64,000 bases of DNA from CAVQBP01 sp963782475. Lineage in GTDB: Bacteria; Bacteroidota; Ignavibacteria; Ignavibacteriales; Ignavibacteriaceae. Below, one piece after another: positions 19,931 through 29,554 of the stretch; positions within the stretch are counted from its first letter, which is position 1; the number at the start of each line of letters is the position of its first letter. The stretch covers positions 124,001-188,000 of the forward strand of contig CAWAJW010000005.1 in the NCBI GenBank assembly GCA_963782475.1, in the 5' to 3' direction. Both the position numbers and the translations under genes were made by a program. Below the pieces are notes generated by a model that was not told the DNA's origin, did no database searches, and saw nothing but the letters and a program-made list of their open reading frames with translations.

Positions 19931-21502
19931 ATGAAATCCAAAAGAATACTCTGGGTAGACGACGAAATAGAATTATTAAAATCACATATTATATTCCTTT
20001 CTGAAAAAGGTTTTGATGTAGATACTGTTACAAACGGTGAAGATGCATTAAGTTCGGTAAAAGAAAAAACTTATGATTTAATATTCCTTGATGAAATGAT
20101 GGCTGGTATGGGAGGACTAGAGACTTTAGGCCAAATTAAAGATCTTGATCCGAATCTGCCGGTTGTTATGATTACAAAAAATGAAGAAGAATCTTTAATG
20201 AATGAAGCTATCGGCGGAAAGATAAGCGACTACCTTACAAAGCCGGTTAACCCCAGCCAGGTGCTTCTTGTTTGTAAAAAGATTCTTGAGGGAAGAAAAA
20301 TTTCGGGTGAATATGTTGCAAAGGATTATCTGCAGGATTTTAATCAAATTTCAATGGCCCTGGTAAATAATCTTGATTATGCTGAATGGATTGATATTTA
20401 TCATAAAATGGTAAACTGGGATATTGAACTTGATGCACATTCCGAAATAGATTTTCGACAAACTTTGAATGACCAGAGAAAAGAAGCTAATAAAGAATTT
20501 TCAAAATTTGTTGAGAAAAATTATAAAAATTGGATCACATCTGAAGGAGATTCTTATACTCCGCCTTTAACTACACAAATAGCTGAAAAATTTGTATTAA
20601 AGCATTTGACTGATTCGAACGCTTCAGTATTTTTCTTTGTTATAGATTGTCTTCGTCTGGATCAATGGATGATTATGGAGAAGCAGCTAATTGATTATTT
20701 TAAAATCGAAAAAGATTTTTACTATTCGATTCTTCCTACTGCAACTCCTTATGCCAGGAACTCTTTATTCAGCGGATTATTTCCGTCTGAAATTGAAAAA
20801 TATTATCCGCAGCTTTGGCAGTCAAATAGCGATGACGATGAAAAAAGCATGAATAAATATGAAAGAGAGCTTTTCCAATTGTTGCTGGACAGAAAAAAAA
20901 TTAAATTAAGAAATGAATTGAAATATATTAAAATAATCGATCCTGAAGTCGGCAGAAATTTCGAACAGAATATATTGTCATATCAGAATTCTAATTTAAC
21001 AGCAGTTGTTGTGAATTTTCTTGACATGATTGCACACGGCAGATCCGATTCTGACCTGTTAAAAGAGATTGCACCTGATGAACCTGCCTACAGGTCCCTC
21101 ACAAACAGCTGGTTCAAACATTCTTCACTTCTTGCAACATTTAAAACTCTTTCAAAGCTGAACAACGTAAAAATAATTATTACTACAGATCATGGTTCTA
21201 TAAGATCGTTAAGAGGAGCCAAAGTTCTTGGTGATAAGGAAGCATCAACTAATTTAAGATTTAAATACGGAAGAAACCTTAAAGTAGATGATAAGCATGC
21301 TATATATATAAAAAATCCTACTGATTACCGGCTTCCAAAACGAGGTGTAACAATAAATTATATTATCGCAAAAGAAGATTACTATTTTGTTTACCCGACA
21401 GATTATCATAAATATTTAACTTATTATAAAGATACTTTTCAGCATGGCGGGATTTCCATGGAGGAGATGATTTTACCTGTTATTACTATGGAGCCTAAAT
21501 AG
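19931..21502 (+). CDS. porX: T9SS response regulator/phosphatase-fold protein PorX
   Basis: This intact 523-residue frame begins with a receiver domain (WVDDE acidic pocket at 10-12, phospho-acceptor Asp54 in LIFLDEMM, switch Lys in DYLTKPVNP). A helical linker follows, then an alkaline-phosphatase-superfamily domain. That domain shows the metal and nucleophile motifs FVIDCLRLDQW, LPTATPYARNSLFSGLFPS (Thr nucleophile region), VVNFLDMIAHGRSD, ITTDHGS and FQHGGISMEEMILP. This matches PorX, which with the sensor PorY and an ECF sigma factor controls T9SS genes, and which has been reported to act as an oligonucleotide phosphodiesterase. Adjacency to sprA supports the call. No porY is visible in the window. 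Confidence 0.92.
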   Translation: MKSKRILWVDDEIELLKSHIIFLSEKGFDVDTVTNGEDALSSVKEKTYDLIFLDEMMAGMGGLETLGQIKDLDPNLPVVMITKNEEESLMNEAIGGKISDYLTKPVNPSQVLLVCKKILEGRKISGEYVAKDYLQDFNQISMALVNNLDYAEWIDIYHKMVNWDIELDAHSEIDFRQTLNDQRKEANKEFSKFVEKNYKNWITSEGDSYTPPLTTQIAEKFVLKHLTDSNASVFFFVIDCLRLDQWMIMEKQLIDYFKIEKDFYYSILPTATPYARNSLFSGLFPSEIEKYYPQLWQSNSDDDEKSMNKYERELFQLLLDRKKIKLRNELKYIKIIDPEVGRNFEQNILSYQNSNLTAVVVNFLDMIAHGRSDSDLLKEIAPDEPAYRSLTNSWFKHSSLLATFKTLSKLNNVKIIITTDHGSIRSLRGAKVLGDKEASTNLRFKYGRNLKVDDKHAIYIKNPTDYRLPKRGVTINYIIAKEDYYFVYPTDYHKYLTYYKDTFQHGGISMEEMILPVITMEPK

Positions 21503-21507
21503 ATAAA

Positions 21508-21939
21508 TTGAATTTCCCGGTTGTTACAAAAATATTTTCCGAAAAAGAAACTGCAGAGTTAGCCGAAGAATTTTCTTTAAATTTAAAAAAAGGAGAAACA
21601 GTTGTTATCAATGGGGAACTTGGTGCAGGGAAAACATTTTTTATTAAAAATGCTGCGAAAGTATTCGGGATAAATAATGTCAACAGCCCTACGTTTGCTC
21701 TGGTTAATGAGTATCAGGGTAAAATTAAAATTTATCATTTTGATTTCTACAGGATAAATGAAATAAAAGAGCTTTATGATATCGGTTTTGATGATTATTT
21801 AAATGATGATGAGGCAATTGTATTTATTGAATGGGGAAATTTATTCCCTGAAATTCTGCCTTATAAAAGAATTGAGATCGAAATAAAAGTACTTGAAGAT
21901 TTTAGCCGTGAAATAACAATAAAAAGAAATGATAATTAA
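21508..21939 (+). CDS. tsaE: tRNA t6A biosynthesis ATPase TsaE
   Basis: This 143-residue intact frame has Walker A INGELGAGKTFF (about residue 38), SPTFALVNEYQG, the HFDFYRI strand and VFIEWGNLFPEILP near the C-terminus, all diagnostic of TsaE (YjeE). TsaE is the ATPase that works with TsaB and TsaD to make threonylcarbamoyladenosine-37 on ANN-decoding tRNAs. The start is TTG at 21508, six bases after the porX stop, so it is probably cotranscribed with porX. tsaB follows 63 bases downstream. Confidence 0.93.
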   Translation: MNFPVVTKIFSEKETAELAEEFSLNLKKGETVVINGELGAGKTFFIKNAAKVFGINNVNSPTFALVNEYQGKIKIYHFDFYRINEIKELYDIGFDDYLNDDEAIVFIEWGNLFPEILPYKRIEIEIKVLEDFSREITIKRNDN

Positions 21940-22002
21940 ATTTATAGCTTATAAGATGATAAAAAGCCGTAACACCGCTGCAATAAAACAGTCTAACAAT
22001 TG

Positions 22003-22694
22003 ATGGAAACTCTATTTAAAGATAAACCTTTGCTTGCAGTTGAAACCTCACAGAACCTTTGCAGCATTTGTATTTATTTTTCAGAAAACAAATACTTCGA
22101 AATGAATTTCAAATTGAAAAATGCTCATGCGGAAAAGCTATTTGAATCTTATAGAAAATGTAATGAATTCAGCAGAAATTAAAATTAATGATATTGGGGC
22201 AATTGCAGTTTCTGCCGGTCCGGGTTCATTTACTGGTTTAAGGATAGGTATGTCTGCCGCAAAAGGATTAGCATTTGGTGCATCGATCCCGATAATCCCT
22301 GTACCGACATTTGAAGCATTATCCTTCCAGATCTGCAGTTATTTGCCGGATAATGAAGAATTTATTATTGCCAATAAGGTGAATGTTGAAGAAGTATATT
22401 TTGCAAAGTTTAAAAAAATTCAACTGGGTTATGCTTTTATCGAAGATTTGCAGGTTTTAACGTAATGAACTTTACGGCAGACTTAAAGATATTTTGATTT
22501 TTGGAAATGCATTATTAGATTCCGGTAATAATTTGAATTTGAAAAGCAGAATACGGAATATATCTTCACCGGATGCAAAATATATAGCAAAATGGAGCTT
22601 AATATTCGGCAGTGAAAAGGCTACATATGATTATGAATATATTGAACCAACTTATATTAAAAATTTTATAGTTAAGGAGAAGAAAAATGCTTAA
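22003..22694 (+). CDS. tsaB: tRNA t6A biosynthesis protein TsaB (frameshifted)
   Basis: The reconstructed protein is about 230 residues with the ASKHA fold of TsaB. It begins LLAVETSQNLCSICIY, and the centre contains IAVSAGPGSFTGLRIGMSAAKGLAF, the strongest TsaB signature, then IPVPTFEAL. Three frames are needed, with breaks between about 22125 and 22180 and between about 22430 and 22495. ATG at 22003 is preferred over the adjacent TTG. It scaffolds TsaD and TsaE in t6A synthesis. The stop overlaps the start of the DUF1573 gene by 8 bases. Confidence 0.88.
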
Positions 22695-23409
22695 GAAATT
22701 ATTTTTTCTTTCTGTTGTCTTTATAGCATCTATCCCTGGCTCAAAATGAATGTTCCGAAAATTTCGGTTCAGCCTGAAGAATATAATTTCGGATACCATT
22801 CTTCAGGGAGATACAGCTTCACATGATTTTGAAATTTATAATAACGGTGAACGCGTGAATTACGAATTATTAATGTCCGGGCTTCATGCGGATGTACTGC
22901 TGCAACACCTGCAAAAACAAATTTACAGCCCGGTGATTCAACTGAATCTGCACTGTAGTTTTTAATTCCACTGGGTAAAATGGGGACACAAAATAAAATT
23001 GTATATATAAAGACAAATGATCCGTCAAATACGAGTTTACAATGTGAGATTTAATGGTAATGTTGTGAGTGATAAAAGTATGCTTGGAGAGAATCCGAAA
23101 ATCTATTTCCCGGAAATTGAACATGATTTCGGAAAAGTGGAAAATGGAAAAGTTGTCGATTATAATTTTAGAATTGTTAACCAGGGAAGTTCAGTATTAA
23201 ATATCCAGGATATCAAAACTTCATGCGGCTGTACTGCAGCATTAGTCAGTAATAAGACTATTAAACCCGGTGAAGACGGTACAATAAAAGTGGAGCTTAA
23301 TACAAAGGGTCATTCAGGCAAAATGGTTAGAACCGTTACAATAAAATCCAATGATCCGAAGGAGCCTTCAAGTACATTAACAATTTATGCAGAAGTTGTG
23401 AAAGGTTAA
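22687..23409 (+). CDS. Secreted tandem DUF1573 protein (frameshifted)
   Basis: A signal peptide (MLKKLFFLSVVFIASI) starts inside the end of tsaB. Two DUF1573 Ig-like modules follow. The first can be read across frames as ISVQPEEYNFG, DTASHDFEIYNNGE, then an SCGCTAATPAKTNLQPGDST-like segment. The second is intact (KIYFPEIEHDFGKVENGKVVDYNF, TSCGCTAALVSNKTIKPGEDGTI). At least three indels lie between about 22730 and 23030. The Cys-Gly-Cys of each module is conserved in the family and could form disulphides or bind metal. The function of DUF1573 is unknown; export to the periplasm or surface is likely. Confidence 0.78.
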
Positions 23410-23415
23410 AAATTA

Positions 23416-24293
23416 ATGGCCTGGTTTACCCGTTCAAAAGAAAATATTTCCCCGGATTCGCAGAAAAAAGATCTTCCCGATGGATTATGGGAAAAATGCC
23501 CTAGCTGCGGTGAGATTATTCATAAAAAACAATTGGAATCAAATTTATGGACATGCTTAAAATGCGGTTACCATTTCCGCATCGGCAGCAGCGAATATAT
23601 TGAAATAATTCTTGATAACGGTTCCTTCAAAGAAATGGATAAAAAAATGAGATTCTGCCGATCCGCTTAGAATTTACCGATACTAAAAAATATTCAGCTC
23701 GAATTCAGGAAACTATAAAAAAATTAGGACTTAACGATGCTGTAAGAACAGGCACCGGTAAAATAAATAATCTTGAAGTTGCTTTCGGCTGCATGGATTT
23801 TAAATTCATCGGCGGAAGTATGGGTTCGGTGGTTGGAGAAAAAATAGCCAGGTTAATTGATAAAGCATATAAAAGTAAAATACCTCTCATAATTATTTCT
23901 GCAAGCGGCGGAGCGAGAATGATGGAAGGAGCCTTTTCTTTAATGCAGATGGCAAAAACAAGTGCTCGTCTTGCAAGGATTGCTGAAGCTAAAGTTCCGT
24001 ATATCTCGATTGTTAACCGATCCGACAACCGGCGGTACAACTGCAAGTTATGCAATGCTCGGTGACGTGCATATTGCTGAACCCAAAGCTTTAATCGGCT
24101 TTGCCGGACCAAGGGTAATTAAACAGACTATCGGAAAAGATTTCCTGAAGGATTTCAAAGGTCTGAATTTTTACTTGAACATGGTTTTATTGATATTGTA
24201 GTTCCAAGAAAAGAGATTAAAGGATACAATCTTCAATTTAATTACATTCATGACCTGAGGCGTTCCATTAAGATAATTACACACTGTCAGTGA
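23416..24293 (+). CDS. accD: Acetyl-CoA carboxylase carboxyltransferase beta subunit (frameshifted)
   Basis: The N-terminal zinc ribbon is clear: two CxxC pairs in KCPSCGEIIHKKQ and TCLKCGYHFR. The crotonase-fold core follows, with GGSMGSVVGEKIARLIDKA, IISASGGARMMEGAFSLMQMAKTSA, LTDPTTGGTTASYAMLGDVHIAEP and IGFAGPRVIKQTI. AccD transfers the carboxyl group from carboxybiotin to acetyl-CoA in the first step of fatty-acid synthesis. Frame breaks occur near 23650, 24020 and 24165. The end is uncertain: the protein should finish near FNYIHDL at about 24255, but the frame reads on to TGA at 24291-24293, overlapping panC. A BirA-type biotin ligase is encoded 1.7 kb away. Confidence 0.88.
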
Positions 24294-25134
24294 AATGCAT
24301 CAGCTTTCCGACCAGACCAAAGGCTGGAGAAAAAATCAATCGGTTTAGTACCCACAATGGGATTTCCTTCACAAAGGGCATTTATCCTTAATCGAAAAAT
24401 CGAAAAGAAAAATGCTGATTTTACTATTGTTTCTATTTTTGTTAACCCGACCCAGTTTGCTCCAAATGAAGATTTCGGCAAATATCCCCGGGATATTGAA
24501 AAAGATAAAAAATTGCTTATCGGAAAATAGAGTAGATGCACTTTTCTTTCCTTCGGAAAATGAAATATACGGAGAAAATTTTCAAACTCTTGTTGAAGTA
24601 ATGAAATATCAAAAATCCTCGAAGGGGAATTTCGTCCGTCTCACTTTAAGGGAGTTGCAACTATTGTTTCGATACTTCTGAATAGTGTTAAGCCGGATCT
24701 TGCTTTTTTCGGTCAGAAAGATGCTCAGCAGGCTGCAATAATTAATAGGATGGTTGCGGATTTAAAAATGGATGTAAAGATTGAAACATGTCCTATTATC
24801 AGAGAAAAAGACGGACTCGCAATGAGTTCAAGAAATTTTTATTTATCCGGGAAGGAAAGAAATGATGCTTTAATCATTTACAAATCTTTAAAGCATGCAG
24901 AATATCTTATTGAAAAAGGAGAGAGAATATCAAAAAATATAATTACAGAAATGAAAAATATTATTAATCAGGTAAATACATCTCATCTTGATTATGCAGA
25001 TATTGTCGATGCCGGTTCCTTTACAGTTGCGTGATAGACTTGAAGCAGGGAAAGAATATTACATACTTGTTGCATGCAAAATAGGAACAACCCGTTTAAT
25101 AGATAATATTAAGCTCAAAATTCCTTTTTCCTGA
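24267..25134 (+). CDS. panC: Pantothenate synthetase (multiply frameshifted)
   Basis: Pieces in all three frames assemble into PanC, which joins pantoate and beta-alanine using ATP. The pieces are VSEMHQLSDQ, then SIGLVPTMGF with HKGHLSLI (the HIGH-like nucleotide site), IFVNPTQFAPNEDFGKYPRDIEKD, VDALFFPSENEIYG, FKGVATIVSILLNSVKPDLAFFGQKDAQQAAIINRM, REKDGLAMSSRN (KMSKS-like) and the C-terminal LRDRLEAGKEYYILVACKIGTTRLIDN. At least five indels lie in under 900 bases. No ATG is evident at the start. The apparent initiator position reads ATT at 24267, possibly itself an error. It is tail-to-tail with coaX, overlapping by 20 bases. Confidence 0.82.
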
Positions 25135-25883
25135 CATTATTTTCATAAACAGCTTTTATTCCATATAAAACCAGCCCTTGCTCATATTCATAATCAATTC
25201 CCAGATATGGAAGTATATACTTTCCATTTCCTCCGGTTGCATAAGTTTTAATCTTAATTTTATTTTCCTTTTGTTTTAAATGATTTATAGTTTGAATAAT
25301 CGCACCCGCTGTAGCATTAATTACTCCGCTGGCAATTGATGATTTTGTAGATCTGCCGATTACATTTTTATATTCTGTAGTTTTAGTCAAGGGTAATTGC
25401 GCTGTTTCATCCCTTAATGATTTAAACATCATGTTTATTCCCGGCAAAATTAAACCTCCGGTAAAAATCCCTTTATATTTTACGATATTTATCGTTGTCG
25501 CTGTTCCGAAATCAATAGTAATAATGTATTGATCTTTATTATAATTTTTATTTCTCCTGCAGTATAAATGAAAAGCTCCTTCCGCAGAACAGATCCTATC
25601 GATACCGAGAGTGTCCGGAGTTTCATAATCTATTTTTAGATTAAACTGAGAATGTCCATTAATCACAACAGGATCATACTGAAAGAGGGAGGCGAATTTC
25701 TTTCTAAAATCTTTTAATTTTCCGGGAACAACCGAAGAAACTGCAGCACCGGAAATTTTTCTGCCAGATAAATATTTTAATAAAGTGTCTAGTATCTTCA
25801 AATATTTTTAGCCGTGATATTTTTTCACCGTTGAAAAATCCCGTTTTAATTTTGGTATTCCCGATATCACAAACAAAAAGCAT
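25115..25883 (-). CDS. coaX: Type III pantothenate kinase (frameshifted)
   Basis: The reconstructed protein is about 255 residues and starts at the ATG complementary to 25881-25883: MLFVCDIGNTKIKTGFF holds the phosphate-binding D-x-GNT motif. After an indel near 25795 the frame continues with AAVSSVVPG, the substrate loop TLGIDRICSAEGAF, then IDFGTATTINIV and FTGGLILPGINMMFKSL. These are the conserved CoaX (ASKHA) elements. CoaX phosphorylates pantothenate, the next step after PanC towards CoA, and is encoded convergently with panC. The C-terminal ATGGNGKYILPYL segment completes the fold. Confidence 0.9.
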
Positions 25884-26024
25884 AATATTTTTCTTGTTAA
25901 CTATTCTTTTGGAAAAATGAAAATAATTAAGAAATTGAATAATTAAATATTTACCGTGTAATTTCCGGTTCTATTACAAAATTCCATCTCTCAAATATCA
26001 TATACAATATTTACAGAGAAGGAG

Positions 26025-26801
26025 TTAATTCGAAATACTTACATCGCCAAAATGGATCTTTTCAATTTTATTTTCTGATTTAAGAAGAAGGTACCCATTC
26101 TCATCTATATCTTCGAACATGCCGTATTTAACTTTTTCCCCTTCAGTAACGGATATTTTATAACCTATTAAATCGCAGTGCGCTCTCCAATCATTTAATA
26201 TCCATGCCGATTCATTTTCAATTCTTTCCAGAATTTCTTCAAAATTATTTAGTATTTCAGCTAGAAGCTTTTCTCTGTCAACTATTTGGTTAATCTCCGC
26301 TTTAATGGAGGTAGGCTGTATATTAAAATTTCCCTGGAAAAATGTCTGGTTCACATTCAAACCGATTCCAATAACAATTTTTTCCAGCTTATTTCCGCGG
26401 GAAGATGTTTCCAGCAATATGCCCGCTGCCTTTTTTCCGTTTATCAAAACATCGTTCGGCCATTTTAAATTTACCCGAAGCTGAAATAAATTTTCAATTG
26501 AAAGAGCTACCGCAAGGGAAGTCCCGAAATTAATTAAATTAGGATTTGTACCTAAATACTTTTTATTATTCAGCAGTATTGAGAAAGTAAGGTTTTGATC
26601 TTTTGCACTATACCAGACCCTGTCTTTGCGGCCTTTACCTTTTAATTGCTTTTCAGATAATAAGACTGTTCCGTTTTGGTTGAATTTGTTCCCCTTATCA
26701 AATAGTACAGAATTGGTTGAATCTACTTCTTCACAATAAATGAAATTTCGTCCAATAAATTCTGTGTCGAGTTTTATATCAAATAGCTCAATATTGAACA
26801 T
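26025..26801 (-). CDS. birA: Biotin--[acetyl-CoA-carboxylase] ligase, catalytic-domain type
   Basis: About 258 residues. The start is set at ATG 26801 because a GGAG lies eight bases upstream; an in-frame ATG four codons earlier lacks one. Catalytic motifs are EEVDSTNSVL, the biotin loop KGKGRKDRVWYSAKDQNLTFSILL, LKWPNDVLINGKKAAGILLE and IGIGLNVNQ, with a short C-terminal SH3-like domain. There is no N-terminal winged helix, so this enzyme biotinylates but should not act as a DNA-binding repressor. It belongs with accD functionally, since it activates the biotin carrier of acetyl-CoA carboxylase. The frame is intact. Confidence 0.92.
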   Translation of the reverse strand: MFNIELFDIKLDTEFIGRNFIYCEEVDSTNSVLFDKGNKFNQNGTVLLSEKQLKGKGRKDRVWYSAKDQNLTFSILLNNKKYLGTNPNLINFGTSLAVALSIENLFQLRVNLKWPNDVLINGKKAAGILLETSSRGNKLEKIVIGIGLNVNQTFFQGNFNIQPTSIKAEINQIVDREKLLAEILNNFEEILERIENESAWILNDWRAHCDLIGYKISVTEGEKVKYGMFEDIDENGYLLLKSENKIEKIHFGDVSISN

Positions 26802-27022
26802 GCTTTTCTCCATAAAATTAATGACAGATTAATTGCCATTTATCTACATCATTTGTCAAAAAGTCAGTTTATATGCCATATTTTGTTATGAGAAATTTGA
26901 ATGTAAATATCCTATAACTTATTATTTATTAAGTACTTATAGAATGTTTTCCTGTATGGCATAATCATTGTTAATCTTATTGCAAAGTTTTATTTATTGA
27001 AATAAAACAAGGAGATGATAAA

Positions 27023-27454
27023 ATGACACTAATAAAATATGAACCTTTTAAGGAATTAGAAAATTTTGATGATAAAATTCAAAATTTGTTAAATACATTT
27101 CCTGATTTCCATTCGGAATACGAAGAATCTTTCTATCCAAAAATAGATATTTCTGAGGATGAAAAAAATATTTATGTTGATTCTGAGTTACCGGGTATTA
27201 AGAAGAATAATTTGAAGATTTCATTAAATGATAACATTTTGACAATAAGCGGAGAAAAGAAGAACGAAAGGGAAGAGAAAACCAAGAATATTTACAGAGC
27301 TGAAAGAATTTACGGATCTTTTTCCAGAAGCTTTACAATCCCTGGTGAAATAAATCCTGATACTATAGATGCCCAGTTTGAAGACGGCATTTTAAAAATA
27401 ATTATTGAAAAAATAAAAGAGAAAAATAGTATCCGGAAGGTTAATAAACGTTAA
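27023..27454 (+). CDS. Hsp20-family small heat-shock protein
   Basis: This 143-residue intact frame has an acidic N-terminal arm and an alpha-crystallin domain (about residues 40-130). The domain contains YPKIDISEDEKNIYVDSELPGIKKNNLKISLNDNILTISGEK and the C-terminal FEDGILKIIIEK strand. It is a cytoplasmic holdase chaperone that keeps unfolding proteins available for DnaK. AAGGAGATGATAAA provides a good ribosome site. dnaK follows 58 bases downstream on the same strand, suggesting a shared heat-shock transcript. I saw no CIRCE element upstream. Confidence 0.92.
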   Translation: MTLIKYEPFKELENFDDKIQNLLNTFPDFHSEYEESFYPKIDISEDEKNIYVDSELPGIKKNNLKISLNDNILTISGEKKNEREEKTKNIYRAERIYGSFSRSFTIPGEINPDTIDAQFEDGILKIIIEKIKEKNSIRKVNKR

Positions 27455-27512
27455 ATAAAATATCTGAAATTATATAAACTTATTTATAAACTAAAACTAA
27501 CAGGAGCATTTA

Positions 27513-29451
27513 ATGGGAAAGATAATAGGAATTGATTTAGGAACTACAAATTCATGTGTAGCTGTAATGGAAGGAAACGATCCGGTTGTAATACCTAATG
27601 CTGAAGGCGGAAGAACAACACCTTCGGTTGTTGCTTTTACTAAGAACGGTGAAAGATTAGTTGGACAGCCTGCAAAACGTCAGGCAATAACTAATCCTAA
27701 AAATACAATCTTCTCTATCAAGCGTTTTATGGGAAGATTATTAAATGAAGTTGAATCAGAAAAACATAAAGTACCTTACGAAGTGATTGCCGGTGACGGC
27801 GGGTCTGCAAGGGTAAAGGTAAATGACAGGGTTTATTCTCCTCCTGAAATCAGTGCAATGATACTTCAGAAGATGAAAAAAACTGCCGAAGAATATTTAG
27901 GACAGGAAGTTACCGAAGCTGTAATTACTGTTCCGGCTTATTTTAATGATTCACAGAGGCAGGCAACAAAGGATGCCGGTGAAATAGCAGGTTTAAAAGT
28001 TAGAAGAATAATAAATGAACCGACGGCTGCAGCTTTAGCCTACGGCCTTGATAAGAAAACATCCGATCATACAGTTGCTGTTTATGATTTAGGCGGCGGT
28101 ACATTTGATATATCAATCCTTCAATTAGGCGAAGGAGTTTTCGAAGTAAAATCAACTAACGGTGATACTCACCTCGGCGGTGATGATTTTGATCAGGTAG
28201 TTATTGACTTCCTGGCTGACGAATTCAAAAAACAGGAAGGGATTGATTTAAGAAAAGATCCGATGGCGCTGCAGAGATTAAAGGAAGCAGCCGAGAAAGC
28301 TAAAATTGAATTATCTTCTTCTTCTACAACGGATGTTAATTTACCGTTTATCACTGCAACCCAGGAAGGTCCGAAACACTTAAATGTAAATTTAACAAGA
28401 TCTAAATTTGAACAGCTGATTGATGCTCTGGTTCAGAGAACGAAAGTTCCTTGCGAGCAGGCGATTAAAGATGCCGGCGTAAGTCAATCCGATATAAACG
28501 AAGTTATTCTGGTCGGCGGCTCAACCAGGATTCCCATGGTTCAGGATTTGGTGAAAAATTTATTCGGCAGGGAACCGCATAAAGGTGTTAACCCTGATGA
28601 AGTAGTTGCAGTTGGTGCTGCAATCCAGGGCGGTGTATTAACCGGAGATGTCAAAGATGTATTGCTGCTCGATGTTACCCCGCTTTCCTTAGGTATAGAA
28701 ACTCTCGGCGGAGTAATGACAAAATTAATCGATGCAAATACGACAATACCGACAAAGAAAAGTGAAATATTTTCTACAGCGTCCGATAGTCAGCCTTCGG
28801 TTGAAATACATGTGCTCCAGGGTGAACGCCCGATGGCTGCCGATAATAGAACATTGGGAAGATTTCATCTTGATGGTATTCCGCCAGCACCAAGAGGTGT
28901 TCCCCAGATTGAAGTTGCTTTCGATATAGATGCAAACGGTATTATGCATGTGAGTGCTAAAGATAAAGCAACAAATAAAGAGCAAAGTATAAGAATCACT
29001 TCTTCAAGCGGTCTGTCGCCGGAAGAAGTATCAAAAAATGAGGAACGATGCAAAAGAACATGCCGCTGAAGATAAAAAGAGAAAAGAAAATGTTGATACA
29101 AAGAACCAGGCTGAAAGCTTAGTCTTCCAGACTAAAAAGCAGATTGATGAAATGAAGGATAAAATTCCTGCAGACAGTAAATCAAAGCTTGAAGCAGAAA
29201 TTAAAAAGGTTGAAGATGCGATTGCTTCGAATAATACCGAACAGATGAAATCTGCCACAGAGTCCCTTAGTAAAGCATGGAACGAAATAGCTTCTAACCT
29301 TTACTCGCAAACAGGACAGCAGCAGGCTGGTCAGCAGCAGCAAGGAGGCTCGCAGCAGGAAGCACAAGGTAAAAGTGAAGGTAAAGAAGAAGCACAGGAT
29401 GCCTCTTACGAAGTTGTCGATGATGAAAATAAAGATAAAGACAAAAAATAA
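27513..29451 (+). CDS. dnaK: Chaperone DnaK (frameshifted near C-terminus)
   Basis: About 645 residues, standard for Hsp70. The ATPase domain has IIGIDLGTTNSCVAVMEG, TVPAYFNDSQRQATKDAGEIAGL, VYDLGGGTFDISIL and VILVGGSTRIPMVQ. The substrate-binding domain follows with LLDVTPLSLGIETLGGV and GERPMAADNRTLGRF. An indel near 29037 (SPEEVSK into MRNDAKEHAAEDKKR) moves the helical lid and the Gln-rich tail into another frame; the tail ends in the EEVDD-like DASYEVVDDENKDKDKK. It works with DnaJ and GrpE, neither of which is in the window. It sits between two Hsp20 genes. Confidence 0.95.
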
Positions 29452-29462
29452 AAGTTAATTGC

Positions 29463-29483
29463 AGGGCGAATTTATTTCGCCCT
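29463..29483 (+). terminator. Hairpin between dnaK and the second hsp20
   Basis: AGGGCGAA (29463-29470) pairs perfectly with TTCGCCCT (29476-29483) around a five-base loop, 12 bases after the dnaK stop. Only TCTAATAAATAA follows, so it may be a weak terminator or a 3'-end stabiliser that lowers readthrough into the next gene. Confidence 0.5.
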
Positions 29484-29554
29484 TCTAATAAATAATCCAC
29501 TAATAAAGTTTATTGTAAATAATAAATAATAAATAAAAATAACGGAGAAATAAA

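Noticed and set aside
26814..27022. CIRCE heat-shock operator upstream of hsp20-dnaK
   Set aside because: No TTAGCACTC-N9-GAGTGCTAA-like repeat is present. Only a loose gccata/tatggc pair exists.
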